The position numbers and the translations under genes were made by a program. A stretch of 64,000 nt of DNA, from assembly GCF_000012945.1 (NCBI RefSeq), contig NC_007511.1, positions 2,790,001-2,854,000 on the forward strand, given 5' to 3'. Numbering within the stretch: position 1 is the first letter of the stretch; every line of letters starts with the position of its first letter. Positions 7,690-16,919 of this stretch are shown in pieces. This DNA is from Burkholderia lata (GTDB taxonomy: Bacteria; Pseudomonadota; Gammaproteobacteria; Burkholderiales; Burkholderiaceae). The notes below the pieces were generated by a model. That model was not told the origin of the DNA, ran no database searches, and worked only from the letters and a program-made list of their open reading frames with translations.

Positions 7690-10600
7690 TTACGCTCCGA
7701 CGCTCGCCCGCCGGCCGGCGAGCTGCTGCAGGTCTTCGACGATCTGCTTCTGCGACATCATGCTCAGGTCGATCACTTCGCGCGCCTGCGCGACGTAGTA
7801 CTCGAGCTGCTCGTCGCTGCGCGCGAGCGACTTCTCGAGCGCGGCCTCGATGCGTTGCAGATGGGTCAGCAGCTTGTCGTTCGACTCGCCGAATACCTGC
7901 ACGGCCATCCCGAACGCATCGCCGAGGCTCGCGACTTCGACAGCGCCCGCCGTGACTTGCGCGGCCACCGAGTCGAGCTTGCGCGTTTCGGCATCGACGG
8001 TGTCGTTGAAGCGCGCGCCGACGCGGTCGAGCAGGTCGGCCGACGTGCTGACGAGCGCGTCGATCGCGGTGCGCTGTTCGGTCGACGCGTGGTTGACCGC
8101 ACCGAGCAGCGTTTCGAGCGTCGCGAGCAGGCGGCTGCGTTCCTCGAGCATCGCAGTGTCGTGCACCAGGCTGTCGGACAAACGCTGGCGCAGCTCGGCG
8201 ACGACGTCGGCCGCGGCCTTCGGCGCCTCCGATGCAGCCTGCACGAGGCGCGCGATCTCGTTGATCGTGTCGCTCGCATGCACCTGCGCCTGCGCGGTGA
8301 TGTCGTTCGCGGTGCGGGCCAGCGTGTCGCAGATGTCCTGCTGACGCGTCGCGGCCTGCGCGCTCGTCTGCGCCCATTCGTCGCGCAGCGCGGCGGCCAT
8401 CGCGGCGAGCGAGTCGTTCCATGCGGACAGGCGCTGTTCGTCGCGCGCGGCCAGTTGCGTCTGCAGGCCGGCGTGCGAATCGCGAATCGTCGACAGCAGC
8501 TCGTTCGAGCGTTGTTCGAAGGTCGATGCCTGCGTGGTCAGGTCGCGCGTCGTTTGGGCGAGTGCGTCGCAGATTTCCTGTTGACGGCCTGCGCTGTGCA
8601 CGCCTGCGCGCTGCCATTCGTCACCAAGCTTCGTGGCCATCGCGGCCAGCGAATCGTTCCATGTCGACAGGCGCTCTTCATCGCGTGCGGCAAGCTGCGT
8701 CTGCAGGCCCGTATGCGAATCGCGAATCGTCGACAACAGATCGTTCGAGCGTTGTTCGAAGGTCGACGCCTGCGTGGTCAGGTCGCGCGTCGTTTGGGCG
8801 AGTGCGTCGCAGATTTCCTGCTGACGGCCCGCGCTGTGCACGCCTGCGCGCTGCCATTCGTCACCAAGCTTCGTGGCCATTGCGGCCAGTGAATCGTTCC
8901 ATGCGGTGAGACGTTCTTCGTCGCGCGCCGCCAGTTGCGTCTGCAGGCCCGTATGCGAATCGCGAATCGTCGACAGCAACTCGTTCGAGCGTTGTTCGAA
9001 CGTCGATGCCTGCGTAGTCAGATCGCGCGTCGTTTGTGCGAGTGCGTCGCAGATTTCCTGCTGACGGCCCGCACTATGCACGCCTGCGCGCTGCCATTCG
9101 TCGCCGAGCTTCGTGGCCATCGCGGCCAGCGAATCGTTCCATGCCGACAGGCGTTCTTCATCGCGTGCGGCAAGCTGCGTCTGCAGGCCCGTATGCGAAT
9201 CGCGAATCGTCGACAGCAGCTCGTTCGAGCGTTGTTCGAACGTCGAAGCCTGTGCCGTGAGATCGCGCGTCGTTTGCGCCAGTGCGTCGCAGATTTCCTG
9301 CTGACGGCCGGCACTGTGCACACCTGCGCGCTGCCATTCGTCGCCGAGCTTCGCGGCCATCGCGGCCAGCGAATCGTTCCACGCAGCGACGCGCTGTTCG
9401 TCGCGCGCCGCCAGGTCGGACTGCAACCCCGCGTGCGACTCTCGCATCGCGGCGAGCGTCGCGCCGGAATGACGTTCGAACGTCGCGGCGGCGTCGCCCA
9501 GCGCGCGCGCATGCTGGCCGGCCAGCGTCTCGCCGACCTGCTCCTGGCGCGACAGCGCATCGCGCCATGCGTCCGACAGGCGGCTTTCGGTCGATTCGAG
9601 GCGCGTCGCCACGCCGTCGAGCAGGTCCGTCGAACGCTGCGAGAACGTATCGGTGAACTGGCCGAGCGTCGTCTGCAGCTGCTGCGCGACGGCGTCGCCC
9701 GCGCGGCGCTGTTCGTCGAGCGCGCGGTTCCAGACGGCCGTCACGTTGCCGGTGGTCTTCTCGAAACCGTCCGTCAGCCCGTCGAGCTGACGCTGCACGG
9801 CGCCCGTCACGGTATCGCGCAGCGCGGCCATCTCCTGCGCGAGCCCCGTCATCGTCGCGGCGACGACCGGCTGCAGCGCGGCACCCGCCACGCGCGCGCT
9901 TTCGGCGGCGCTTTCCTTCAGCGCGTCGCCGACATTCGACGCGAGGCCCGCATACGCGCGCTCGGTCCGGTCGAAAAACGCCTGCTGGCTTTCGATCTGG
10001 CGATCGTGCAGCGCGACGCTGCGCGCCTCGAGCGACGTCATCATCGTCTGCAGACGATCGACCAGCGCCGGCATCACGTCGGCCTGGCGCTGCAGCAGCC
10101 GGAACGATTCGTCGCGCTGGTGCGCGGACGAATGCACGCGCAACGTCGTCGCGATCTTCGCGTCGAGCTGCTGGGCCGCGTCGATCCGCTCGCGGCGCAC
10201 GAGCGCGGACAGCAGGCCGAGCATCGCGGACGTCGCGACGCCGGCGATCGACGTGCCGAACGCGAAACCGAGGCCCTTCACCGGCGCGATCAGCGACGCG
10301 CGGATCGCGTCGAGATCGGTCGCGCTTTCGAGCGCGGCGCCGGTGCCCTTCAGCGTGACGACCATCCCGAGCAGCGTGCCGAGCATGCCGAGCAGCACGA
10401 GCAGGCCGACGAGGTAAGGCGTGAGCGACGGGCCCGGCAGCGCGACGCGCGCGCCTTCGACCCGTGCGCGCACGGCGCCACGCAGGCCCGGATGCAGCGT
10501 GTCGAGCCACGTGTCGAGCTTCGCGGGCGACTCGCTCAGGCCGGCGACCGCGCGCGACAGCGTTGCGGTGGCCTGCCGGTAGCGCAGCAGCTCCCATGCG

Positions 10601-10737
10601 CCGGCGACGTAGCACGCGGCGATCAGCAGCGTGACGGCCGACGCCAGCGGGTTCGACGCGACATAGCCGACGCCGATCCAGCCCACAGCGAGCAGACCGG
10701 CGACGAAGACAACGAGATCAAGGCGAATTCTGGACAT
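7690..10737 (-). CDS. DUF802 protein: MotA/ExbB-like channel with very long repeated cytoplasmic tail (ZorA-like)
   Basis: This 1015-residue protein has four predicted membrane helices (about 8-28, 31-51, 107-129, 153-180). Helix 3 reads LLVLLGMLGTLLGMVVTL and helix 4 GTSIAGVATSAMLGL, the conserved pore pattern of MotA/TolQ/ExbB proton channels; Thr121 and Thr162 are candidate pore residues. About 830 residues of mainly helical, Gln/Ala/Arg-rich sequence follow, predicted coiled coil, with four 80-residue repeats (452-771) and flanking half repeats. DUF802 is a repeat family of unknown function. The downstream gene supplies a MotB-like partner. Family knowledge suggests an ion-driven 5:2 complex; the long tail would reach deep into the cytoplasm, as in ZorA. 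Its output is unknown. Confidence 0.85.
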   Translation of the reverse strand: MSRIRLDLVVFVAGLLAVGWIGVGYVASNPLASAVTLLIAACYVAGAWELLRYRQATATLSRAVAGLSESPAKLDTWLDTLHPGLRGAVRARVEGARVALPGPSLTPYLVGLLVLLGMLGTLLGMVVTLKGTGAALESATDLDAIRASLIAPVKGLGFAFGTSIAGVATSAMLGLLSALVRRERIDAAQQLDAKIATTLRVHSSAHQRDESFRLLQRQADVMPALVDRLQTMMTSLEARSVALHDRQIESQQAFFDRTERAYAGLASNVGDALKESAAESARVAGAALQPVVAATMTGLAQEMAALRDTVTGAVQRQLDGLTDGFEKTTGNVTAVWNRALDEQRRAGDAVAQQLQTTLGQFTDTFSQRSTDLLDGVATRLESTESRLSDAWRDALSRQEQVGETLAGQHARALGDAAATFERHSGATLAAMRESHAGLQSDLAARDEQRVAAWNDSLAAMAAKLGDEWQRAGVHSAGRQQEICDALAQTTRDLTAQASTFEQRSNELLSTIRDSHTGLQTQLAARDEERLSAWNDSLAAMATKLGDEWQRAGVHSAGRQQEICDALAQTTRDLTTQASTFEQRSNELLSTIRDSHTGLQTQLAARDEERLTAWNDSLAAMATKLGDEWQRAGVHSAGRQQEICDALAQTTRDLTTQASTFEQRSNDLLSTIRDSHTGLQTQLAARDEERLSTWNDSLAAMATKLGDEWQRAGVHSAGRQQEICDALAQTTRDLTTQASTFEQRSNELLSTIRDSHAGLQTQLAARDEQRLSAWNDSLAAMAAALRDEWAQTSAQAATRQQDICDTLARTANDITAQAQVHASDTINEIARLVQAASEAPKAAADVVAELRQRLSDSLVHDTAMLEERSRLLATLETLLGAVNHASTEQRTAIDALVSTSADLLDRVGARFNDTVDAETRKLDSVAAQVTAGAVEVASLGDAFGMAVQVFGESNDKLLTHLQRIEAALEKSLARSDEQLEYYVAQAREVIDLSMMSQKQIVEDLQQLAGRRASVGA
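8425..9384 (-). repeat. Four 240-bp tandem repeats inside the DUF802 gene
   Basis: Units at 9384-9145, 9144-8905, 8904-8665 and 8664-8425 each encode 80 residues beginning AWNDSLAAMA and containing GVHSAGRQQEICDALAQTTR and FEQRSNELLSTIRDS. Only a few residues differ between copies, so DNA identity is very high. Degenerate half units flank both sides. The period keeps frame, so gain or loss of units would only change tail length. Confidence 0.95.
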
Positions 10738-10747
10738 AGCGTGTTGA

Positions 10748-11527
10748 TTAGCTGGTGCGAAGGGCCGCGAGCAGCCCGTCTACCGTTTGAAACCGGACTT
10801 CGAGTTCGGCAAGCAGGATGCTTTGCATCTCGTCGCGAAACGTATCGAGCCATGCGCCGGGCACGATCGCCGCGACGGCCGTGCCATCGGCCACTACCGC
10901 GCCGTCATCGGCCGGGTCGGCCGTTGCTGCGGCTGCGGCCGCGGATTCGGCATCGGCCAGCGCCTGCCGCTCCGCGTCGCGCAGCCGCCCGAAACGCGTG
11001 CCGAGCAGCGCGGGAATGGCCGAGAGCAGGCTGCGCTCGCGCGCGCCGAGCACGCGCTCCATGATCGCGTCGAGCGTCGCGAGCCGCGCCATCCCGGACG
11101 AGCGCGCGGCGACCGCGACCCGCAGGCGGCCGCGCAACTGGCCGATCGCCGTTTCCATGTCCTGCTGCAGGGACAGATAACGCTGGCGGAAGTCCGCGAA
11201 ATCGGCCGTGTCGGCAGCCGGCGGCGGCGGATCGCCGGGCCGGCGCCGCGCTCGCGGCCGGTTGGTGGCCGTGATCGCCTGCGCGAGCTCGTGGCGCACG
11301 CGCGCGCCGTCGCGCTCCGCGTCGTAGCCGCGCACGCCGGCCGCGACGCCCGGCGGGCTCGCATTCAGTGCGGACGACAGCGTGATCGCGTCGGTCCAGC
11401 CGAGCCACTGGCTCAGCCGGTCGGACAGCGTCTGCCGGGATTCCGCGACGTCGGCATCGGCCAGGCGCGCGAGCAGCCGGACGAGCGCCGGGCCGCTCAG
11501 CGCCGGGCGCGGAGGTGCTTGCACCAT
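10748..11527 (-). CDS. DUF3348 family protein, first gene of the stator-like operon
   Basis: A 259-residue soluble protein. It opens with a helical region (LVRLLARLADADVAESRQTL), has a Pro-rich linker (about 110-122), then a helical core (FRQRYLSLQQDMETAIGQLR, ATLDAIMERVLGARERSLL) and ends in WLDTFRDEMQSILLAELEVR. This matches DUF3348, found next to DUF802 genes in Burkholderiaceae, function unknown. The ATG at 11527 is chosen because the family-like sequence starts there, though its ribosome binding site is poor. The frame remains open to a GTG at 11899, which would add a Gly-Glu, Gly-Lys and Gly-Asn repeat. It ends ten bases before the DUF802 gene starts, so the four genes look cotranscribed. 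Confidence 0.8.
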   Translation of the reverse strand: MVQAPPRPALSGPALVRLLARLADADVAESRQTLSDRLSQWLGWTDAITLSSALNASPPGVAAGVRGYDAERDGARVRHELAQAITATNRPRARRRPGDPPPPAADTADFADFRQRYLSLQQDMETAIGQLRGRLRVAVAARSSGMARLATLDAIMERVLGARERSLLSAIPALLGTRFGRLRDAERQALADAESAAAAAATADPADDGAVVADGTAVAAIVPGAWLDTFRDEMQSILLAELEVRFQTVDGLLAALRTS

Positions 11528-11689
11528 GCTGCAAACCGTCAAAAAAGGCAGCAGTTTACACGTCGCCGGGAGGTCGGCCGCCAGAATCGGGGAAGCGGCG
11601 CCGTTCGGCGCGGCGCGCGACACACGCGAACGCCCGCCGCGCAAGGCTTGGCGGGCGACCGGGGGTGGCTGCGGCGACGGTCCGGCCGC

Positions 11690-11894
<205 letters not shown>

Positions 11895-12058
11895 ACCACG
11901 TCGCCCGCCGGTTGCGAATATCGTCCGACGATACCTGCCGCGTTGCGCTACCATCGCAGCACCCGTCGAGCCACGCGTGCCGGCCGCGGGTGACGCCCCT
12001 GAGAGCGGGCGCCACCGACCCACAACGACAACAGACGGGCCCGGCCCGACCGCCCACG

Positions 12059-13270
12059 ATGCTTGCCAATCTCGTCACGCGCCTGCGCGACCGTTTCGGC
12101 AAACCGCCGACCCCGCAGGCCTTCGCCGAACGCCTGATCGCCACGCTGCGCGCATCGGGCGACACCCGCACCTGGCGCCACGAGGACGACAAGGGCTGTC
12201 TCGTCCAGTCGGATGTCCCGTCGAACATCATCAACCTGAACAACCTGTTTCGCGACTATGCGGCCGCGAAGCCGTCCGAGCGGGACACCGTGCTGAAGCG
12301 GCAGGCGAACGCGATGATGCAGCACGAGATCCCGGCGGATTTCGCCGCCGCGCGCGCGAAGCTGCGCCCCGTGATCCGCAGCGCGACCGAACGCTGCGTG
12401 ACCGCACTGCAACTGGCCGGGCAGCCCGGCATACTGGCGCTGGCGTTCCGGCCGCTGTGCGAGAACATCGAGATCGGCATCGCGTACGACGGCGAGTTCA
12501 ACATCGCGCGCCTGCCGACCTCGACGCTCGACCAATGGGGCGTCTCGTTCGACGAAGCCTGCGCCATCGCGATCGACAACCTGCGGGCCGCATCGTCGAC
12601 GCCGTGGGCCGCGCTGCCGAACGGGGTATTCCTGTCGCAATTCGACGATTCCTACGACGCGGCACGGCTGCTGCTGACCGACCTGCTCCACCGGCAGCCG
12701 ATCGCCGGCGCGCCGGTCGTGATGGCGCCGAACCGCGCGGTGCTGCTGCTCACCGGCGACCGCAATCCGGCCGGGCTCGCCGCCATGGTCGACCTCGCCG
12801 AACAGGCGCAGGCGCAGCCGCGCGCGCTGCCGCCGCTGATGCTGCGCTGGGATGGCACCGCCTGGCAGCGCTTCGTGCCGGCAGGGCTCGAAGCGAAGCT
12901 GCATGCGCTGCGCATCGGCGAGCTCGCGGGCGACTACCAGGATCAGCGGATGCTGCTCAACGACGTGCATGAGCGCGACGGCACCGACATCTTCGTGGCG
13001 AGCTACTCGGTGTACAAGCGCCAGGACGGCAGCCTGTTCAGCGTCGGCGTGTGGAGCGAGGGGGTGCCGTCCCTGCTGCCCGAGACGGATATCGTCGCGC
13101 TCCATCGTGAGTCGACCGGACAGTCGGCCTACGTGCCGATGACCGAGTTGCTGCGCACCTGCGGCGACCTGATGACGGCCACCGGGCATCGCCCGGTGCG
13201 CTATGAAGTGAAGGCATTTCCGGACGACACGCGGTTCGCGGCGCTGCTGGCACGGTTCAGCGAAGCGTGA
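12059..13270 (+). CDS. DUF1444-like protein of unknown function
   Basis: A 403-residue cytoplasmic protein. The opening (ANLVTRLRDRFGKPPTPQAF, ERLIATLRASG) and NIINLNNLFRDYAAA resemble DUF1444 (YtpQ-like) proteins, whose role is unknown. Later parts contain FRPLCENIEIGIAYD, a run of paired strands and helices, and VFVASYSVYKRQDG-like sequence (DIFVASYSVYK) near residue 320. No membrane segment or signal peptide is present. The ATG at 12059 is the first in frame after the hexanucleotide tract. It is divergent from the stator-like operon, so a functional link is possible but not shown. Confidence 0.65.
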   Translation: MLANLVTRLRDRFGKPPTPQAFAERLIATLRASGDTRTWRHEDDKGCLVQSDVPSNIINLNNLFRDYAAAKPSERDTVLKRQANAMMQHEIPADFAAARAKLRPVIRSATERCVTALQLAGQPGILALAFRPLCENIEIGIAYDGEFNIARLPTSTLDQWGVSFDEACAIAIDNLRAASSTPWAALPNGVFLSQFDDSYDAARLLLTDLLHRQPIAGAPVVMAPNRAVLLLTGDRNPAGLAAMVDLAEQAQAQPRALPPLMLRWDGTAWQRFVPAGLEAKLHALRIGELAGDYQDQRMLLNDVHERDGTDIFVASYSVYKRQDGSLFSVGVWSEGVPSLLPETDIVALHRESTGQSAYVPMTELLRTCGDLMTATGHRPVRYEVKAFPDDTRFAALLARFSEA

Positions 13271-13357
13271 TGCCGATGCGCGTTCGCGCGGTGCGCGCCG
13301 GCAGCCAGCCACGGGAATGGCCGGCCGCCGTGCGATGTGGATACGGAATGGAAGCGG

Positions 13358-13996
13358 TCAGATGCCCGCTTTCGGTGCATTCAGGATCAGTCGAAGACCG
13401 AGCAGTGTGATCGCACCGGCGGCGACGCGGTCGACCCACTTCTTCGCGCGCAGGTAAAGCTCGCGCGGCCGGCGCGTGGAAAAGCACAGCGCGACGATCG
13501 TGTACCATCCGAACTCGACGCCGAACACGAGCGGCGGCAGCGCCAGATAGCACCACAGCGGCGGATGCTGCGGGAGCAGCGCCGCGAAGATGCTGCCGTA
13601 CCAGATTGCCGTCTTCGGGTTGCTGAGCTGGGTCGTGAGGCCCGTCCAGAACGACTTGCGCGCGCTGCCGCCGGCCATCGCCTGCGGATCGTCCATCGCG
13701 ATCGGCCGGTCAGCGCCGCGCCAGATCTTCGACGCCATGTAGATCAGGTACGCGCCGCCCGCCAGCTTGAGGCCCACGTACAACCATTCGACCGCCTGCA
13801 GCAGCGTGTAGAGCCCGGCCAGCGCGACGCCGCCGAACACGATGCCGCCGATGCCCATGCCGAGCGCGGTGGCGAGCCCGTCGCGGCGCGACAGCCCGAT
13901 CGAATTGCGGGCAACCAGCACGAAGCTCGGGCCCGGAATCATCGCGCCGAGAAACAGCGCAGCCAGGATGGCGAGTACGGCAGCCGATGCAGTCAT
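13358..13996 (-). CDS. LysE/RhtB family amino-acid exporter
   Basis: A 212-residue inner-membrane protein with about six membrane segments. The N-terminal LysE signature is clear: LFLGAMIPGPSFVLVARNS, followed by GLATALGMGIGG. A second typical motif is FWTGLTTQLSNPKTAIWYGS. LysE/RhtB proteins export amino acids or their derivatives. The start at 13996 has a strong ribosome binding site (CCAAGGAGACTTCG). The substrate cannot be predicted. It is divergent from the GNAT gene. Confidence 0.9.
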   Translation of the reverse strand: MTASAAVLAILAALFLGAMIPGPSFVLVARNSIGLSRRDGLATALGMGIGGIVFGGVALAGLYTLLQAVEWLYVGLKLAGGAYLIYMASKIWRGADRPIAMDDPQAMAGGSARKSFWTGLTTQLSNPKTAIWYGSIFAALLPQHPPLWCYLALPPLVFGVEFGWYTIVALCFSTRRPRELYLRAKKWVDRVAAGAITLLGLRLILNAPKAGI

Positions 13997-14147
13997 CGAA
14001 GTCTCCTTGGTGAGCGACGCCGAATCGCCGACGCCTGCGTGTCGTTTCCGACGGTCGAAGCGCTGATTCTGGCACGCTTCGCACATGGCCGAAAGCCGCC
14101 GTGCGCTGCTATGCTGGCCCTCTTTCCCGTCATTCGCGCCGCCCCCC

Positions 14148-14612
14148 ATGATCGAGATCCGCGCCGCCCGCTATCCCGACGACGCCCGCGTCGTCGAGGC
14201 GATCTTCCGCGAGTACATCGCGAGCCCCACCGTCAGCCTCGAATTCCAGGACTACGAGCCCGAGATCGCCGCGCTTCCCGGCAAGTACGCGGCGCCGCGC
14301 GGGCTGCTGCTGCTCGCCTGGCACGGCGAACGCGTGGTGGGCTGCGCGGCGTTTCGCGAGATCGACGACACGACGTGCGAGATGAAGCGCGTCTACGTGC
14401 GCCCCGAAGCGCGCGGGCTGAACGTCGGCCGCCAGCTCGTCGAACGGCTGCTGCACGACGCGAAAACGGCCGGCTATGCGCGCATGTGCCTCGACGTGCT
14501 GCCGGAGTTCGTCGCGGCCAGGAAACTGTATGCATCGCTCGGCTTCACGCCCGCGCCGCCGGTCGCGTTCAATCCGGTGCCGGGCACCGAGTTTCTCGGG
14601 CGGGACCTGTAA
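14148..14612 (+). CDS. GNAT family N-acetyltransferase
   Basis: A 154-residue cytoplasmic acetyltransferase. The acetyl-CoA site is visible as MKRVYVRPEARGLNVGRQLVE (motif A, with R-x-x-G-x-G-like loop RGLNVG), followed by CLDVLPEFVAARKLYASLGF (motif B, typical end of the fold). Length matches single-domain GNATs. The ATG at 14148 directly precedes the first strand (IEIRAARYPDD). The acceptor substrate is unknown. The exported protein gene downstream starts 50 bases after the stop and may be cotranscribed. Confidence 0.88.
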   Translation: MIEIRAARYPDDARVVEAIFREYIASPTVSLEFQDYEPEIAALPGKYAAPRGLLLLAWHGERVVGCAAFREIDDTTCEMKRVYVRPEARGLNVGRQLVERLLHDAKTAGYARMCLDVLPEFVAARKLYASLGFTPAPPVAFNPVPGTEFLGRDL

Positions 14613-14661
14613 CCGCCACGCCATCGGCACCTCTTTCTTCATTTCGACCGGACACCCCGTG

Positions 14662-15240
14662 ATGCGCGTTTCCCGCCTGCCCTTCGTGCTCCTCCCGCTG
14701 CTCGCCGCGTTTTCGTTCAACGCCCGCGCCGGCGACCTGCCGAAATCGATCGCCGCGCAGTTGCCGCCCGGCTACCAGCCGCTGCTCGCGCATGCCGGGC
14801 CGGAGCTCGACAACGGGCGGCACAGCTTTCTCGTCGTCGTGCATCGGGCGGTCGATACGCGCGAACAGCCGTCGCCGCGCCCGCTGCTGATCTTCGAGGA
14901 GCAACCGGATCACGCATTCCGGCTCGTCGCGCGCAACGACCACGTCGTGCTGCGCGCGAATGAAGGCGGCCAGTGCGATCCGTTCGATCCGGAAGACGCC
15001 GCCGACAACGGCTTCGCGATAAAAGGCCGCTATTTCACCGTGCAGAACTTCGTTGCGTGCGGGCAGCACTGGAGCGACTACGTGACGTTCCGCTACGACC
15101 CGCGCACGCACGGGTGGCTGTTTTCGAACCGGATCGTCACCCAATCGTTTCCGCTCGACGACCAGCCCGACCACGTCACCGTCACGCGCGCCGACGCGCA
15201 CCGGCCGGTGTCGTTCAGTCAGTGGCAACGCAAGGACTGA
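14662..15240 (+). CDS. Exported protein of unknown function
   Basis: A 192-residue protein with a signal peptide (MRVSRLPFVLLPLLAAFSF, cleavage near ARA-GD). The mature part has KSIAAQLPPGYQPLLA, then HSFLVVVHR, a central acidic patch with one Cys (GGQCDPFDPEDAADNGF), FTVQNFVACGQHWSDYVTFRY, and a beta-rich C-terminus. The two Cys may form a disulfide in the periplasm. Similar proteins are annotated only as hypothetical exported proteins. No function is proposed. Confidence 0.7.
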   Translation: MRVSRLPFVLLPLLAAFSFNARAGDLPKSIAAQLPPGYQPLLAHAGPELDNGRHSFLVVVHRAVDTREQPSPRPLLIFEEQPDHAFRLVARNDHVVLRANEGGQCDPFDPEDAADNGFAIKGRYFTVQNFVACGQHWSDYVTFRYDPRTHGWLFSNRIVTQSFPLDDQPDHVTVTRADAHRPVSFSQWQRKD

Positions 15241-15448
15241 CGCGGCCGGGGCAACGCGCTGCAACCGGTTGCGTCGCACGCCGGCCGGCGCGGGCGCGGC
15301 CGGACCCAGTCATCCCCCGCTTCTCCCGCACTCGCGAGCACACGCCAACAGGACTACCATAAGCGCTCGCCGTCGCGCGACCGTGCGCCGGCCCCGCACG
15401 CGGCTCGCCCGCACGCGTTCCCTCGCTGCACCCGCACAGGAGGACGTC

Positions 15449-16828
15449 ATGACGCAACACTTCGACGCGATCGTCATCGGCACCGGGCAGGCCGGGCCGC
15501 CACTCGCCGCGCGGCTGTCCGCCGCCGGCATGAAAGTCGCGATCATCGAACGCGGCCGCTTCGGCGGCACCTGCGTGAACACCGGCTGCATCCCGACCAA
15601 GACACTGATCGCGAGCGCGTACGCCGCGCACCTCGCGCGGCGGGGCAGCGAATACGGCGTGTCGGTCGGCGGCCCTGTCACCGTCGACATGAAAGCCGTG
15701 AAGGCGCGCAAGGACCAGATCTCCGGCCGCTCGAACCAGGGCGTCGAGCAATGGGTGCGCGGCCTCGCGAACACGACCGTGTTTCAGGGTCACGCCCGCT
15801 TCGAGCGCGCCGATGCGGTGCGCGTGGGCGACGCGCTGCTCGAAGCGGAACGCATCTTCATCAACGTCGGCGGGCGCGCGCAGGTGCCGGCCATGCCGGG
15901 CCTCGACACGGTGCCGTACCTGACCAACTCGACGATGATGGACGTCGACTTCCTGCCCGACCATCTCGTGATCGTCGGCGGCAGCTACATCGGGCTCGAA
16001 TTCGGCCAGATGTATCGCCGCTTCGGGTCGAAGGTCACGATCGTCGAGAAGGGTTCGCGCCTGATCCGGCGCGAGGACGAGGACGTGTCGCAAGCCGTGC
16101 GCGACATTCTCGAGAAGGAAGGAATCGACGTGCAACTCGATGCGACCTGCCTGAGCGCACGGCGCAACGGCGACGGCATCGCGGTCGGCCTCGACTGCGT
16201 GGGCGGCGGCCGCGAGGTCGCAGGCTCGCACCTGCTGCTCGCGGTCGGACGCGTGCCGAACACCGACGATCTCGGGCTCGACCGTGCGGGTGTCGCGACT
16301 GACGCGCGCGGCTATATCGAGGTGGACGAACAGTTGCGCACAAACGTGCCCGGCATCTGGGCGCTCGGCGACTGCAACGGGCGCGGCGCGTTCACGCACA
16401 CCGCGTACAACGACTTCGAGATCGTCGCGGCCAACCTGCTCGACGGCGATCCGCGCAAGGTGTCCGATCGCATCGCGGCGTACGCGCTGTACATCGATCC
16501 GCCGCTCGGCCGCGTCGGCATGACGTTCGCGGAAGCGAAGCAGACGGGCCGCCGGCTGCTCGTCGGCACGCGCCCGATGACGCGCGTCGGCCGCGCGGTG
16601 GAAAAAGGCGAGAGCCAGGGTTTCATGAAGGTGATCGTCGACGCGGACAGCCACGCGATCCTCGGCGCATCGATCCTCGGCGTGACGGGCGACGAAGTCG
16701 TGCACGGGATGCTCGACGTGATGGCCGCCGGCGCGCCGTACACGACGATCAGCCGCGCGATGCACATCCACCCGACCGTATCGGAGCTCGTGCCGACGCT
16801 GCTGCAGGATCTGCATCCGGTCGAATGA
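15449..16828 (+). CDS. FAD-dependent pyridine nucleotide-disulfide oxidoreductase (mercuric reductase-like)
   Basis: This 459-residue flavoprotein belongs to the dihydrolipoamide dehydrogenase, glutathione reductase and mercuric reductase superfamily. FAD binding is seen at residues 9-16 (VIGTGQAG), the redox disulfide as Cys42 and Cys47 (GGTCVNTGCIPTKT), the NAD(P)H site as VIVGGSYIGLEFGQ, and the FAD-contacting WALGDCNG. The C-terminus carries MHIHPTVSEL, the active-site His-Glu region. No HMA domain or vicinal C-terminal Cys pair is present, so mercury reduction is unlikely, and no lipoyl-complex genes are near. The ATG at 15449 has a ribosome binding site (CAGGAGGACG). The true substrate is unknown. 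Confidence 0.85.
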   Translation: MTQHFDAIVIGTGQAGPPLAARLSAAGMKVAIIERGRFGGTCVNTGCIPTKTLIASAYAAHLARRGSEYGVSVGGPVTVDMKAVKARKDQISGRSNQGVEQWVRGLANTTVFQGHARFERADAVRVGDALLEAERIFINVGGRAQVPAMPGLDTVPYLTNSTMMDVDFLPDHLVIVGGSYIGLEFGQMYRRFGSKVTIVEKGSRLIRREDEDVSQAVRDILEKEGIDVQLDATCLSARRNGDGIAVGLDCVGGGREVAGSHLLLAVGRVPNTDDLGLDRAGVATDARGYIEVDEQLRTNVPGIWALGDCNGRGAFTHTAYNDFEIVAANLLDGDPRKVSDRIAAYALYIDPPLGRVGMTFAEAKQTGRRLLVGTRPMTRVGRAVEKGESQGFMKVIVDADSHAILGASILGVTGDEVVHGMLDVMAAGAPYTTISRAMHIHPTVSELVPTLLQDLHPVE

Positions 16829-16919
16829 CGCGCGGCCCGACGGGCGGTCACGCGCGGGTGTCGTATCGGTGGCGAGCGGTATGCGAAGATGGCCGCTCGC
16901 CACGACACCCGGGAAAGCC

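Noticed and set aside
8425..9384. Regular 240-bp repeats considered as a CRISPR-like or satellite array
   Set aside because: Units are directly adjacent with no spacers, keep one reading frame and encode part of the DUF802 protein.
6440..11527. Operon called as a true Zorya defence system
   Set aside because: Only the ZorA/ZorB-like pair is present; no ZorC, ZorD helicase/nuclease or ZorE nuclease gene is seen, so the system is not called Zorya.
15449..16828. Oxidoreductase as mercuric reductase MerA
   Set aside because: No N-terminal HMA domain, no C-terminal Cys pair and no mer genes nearby.
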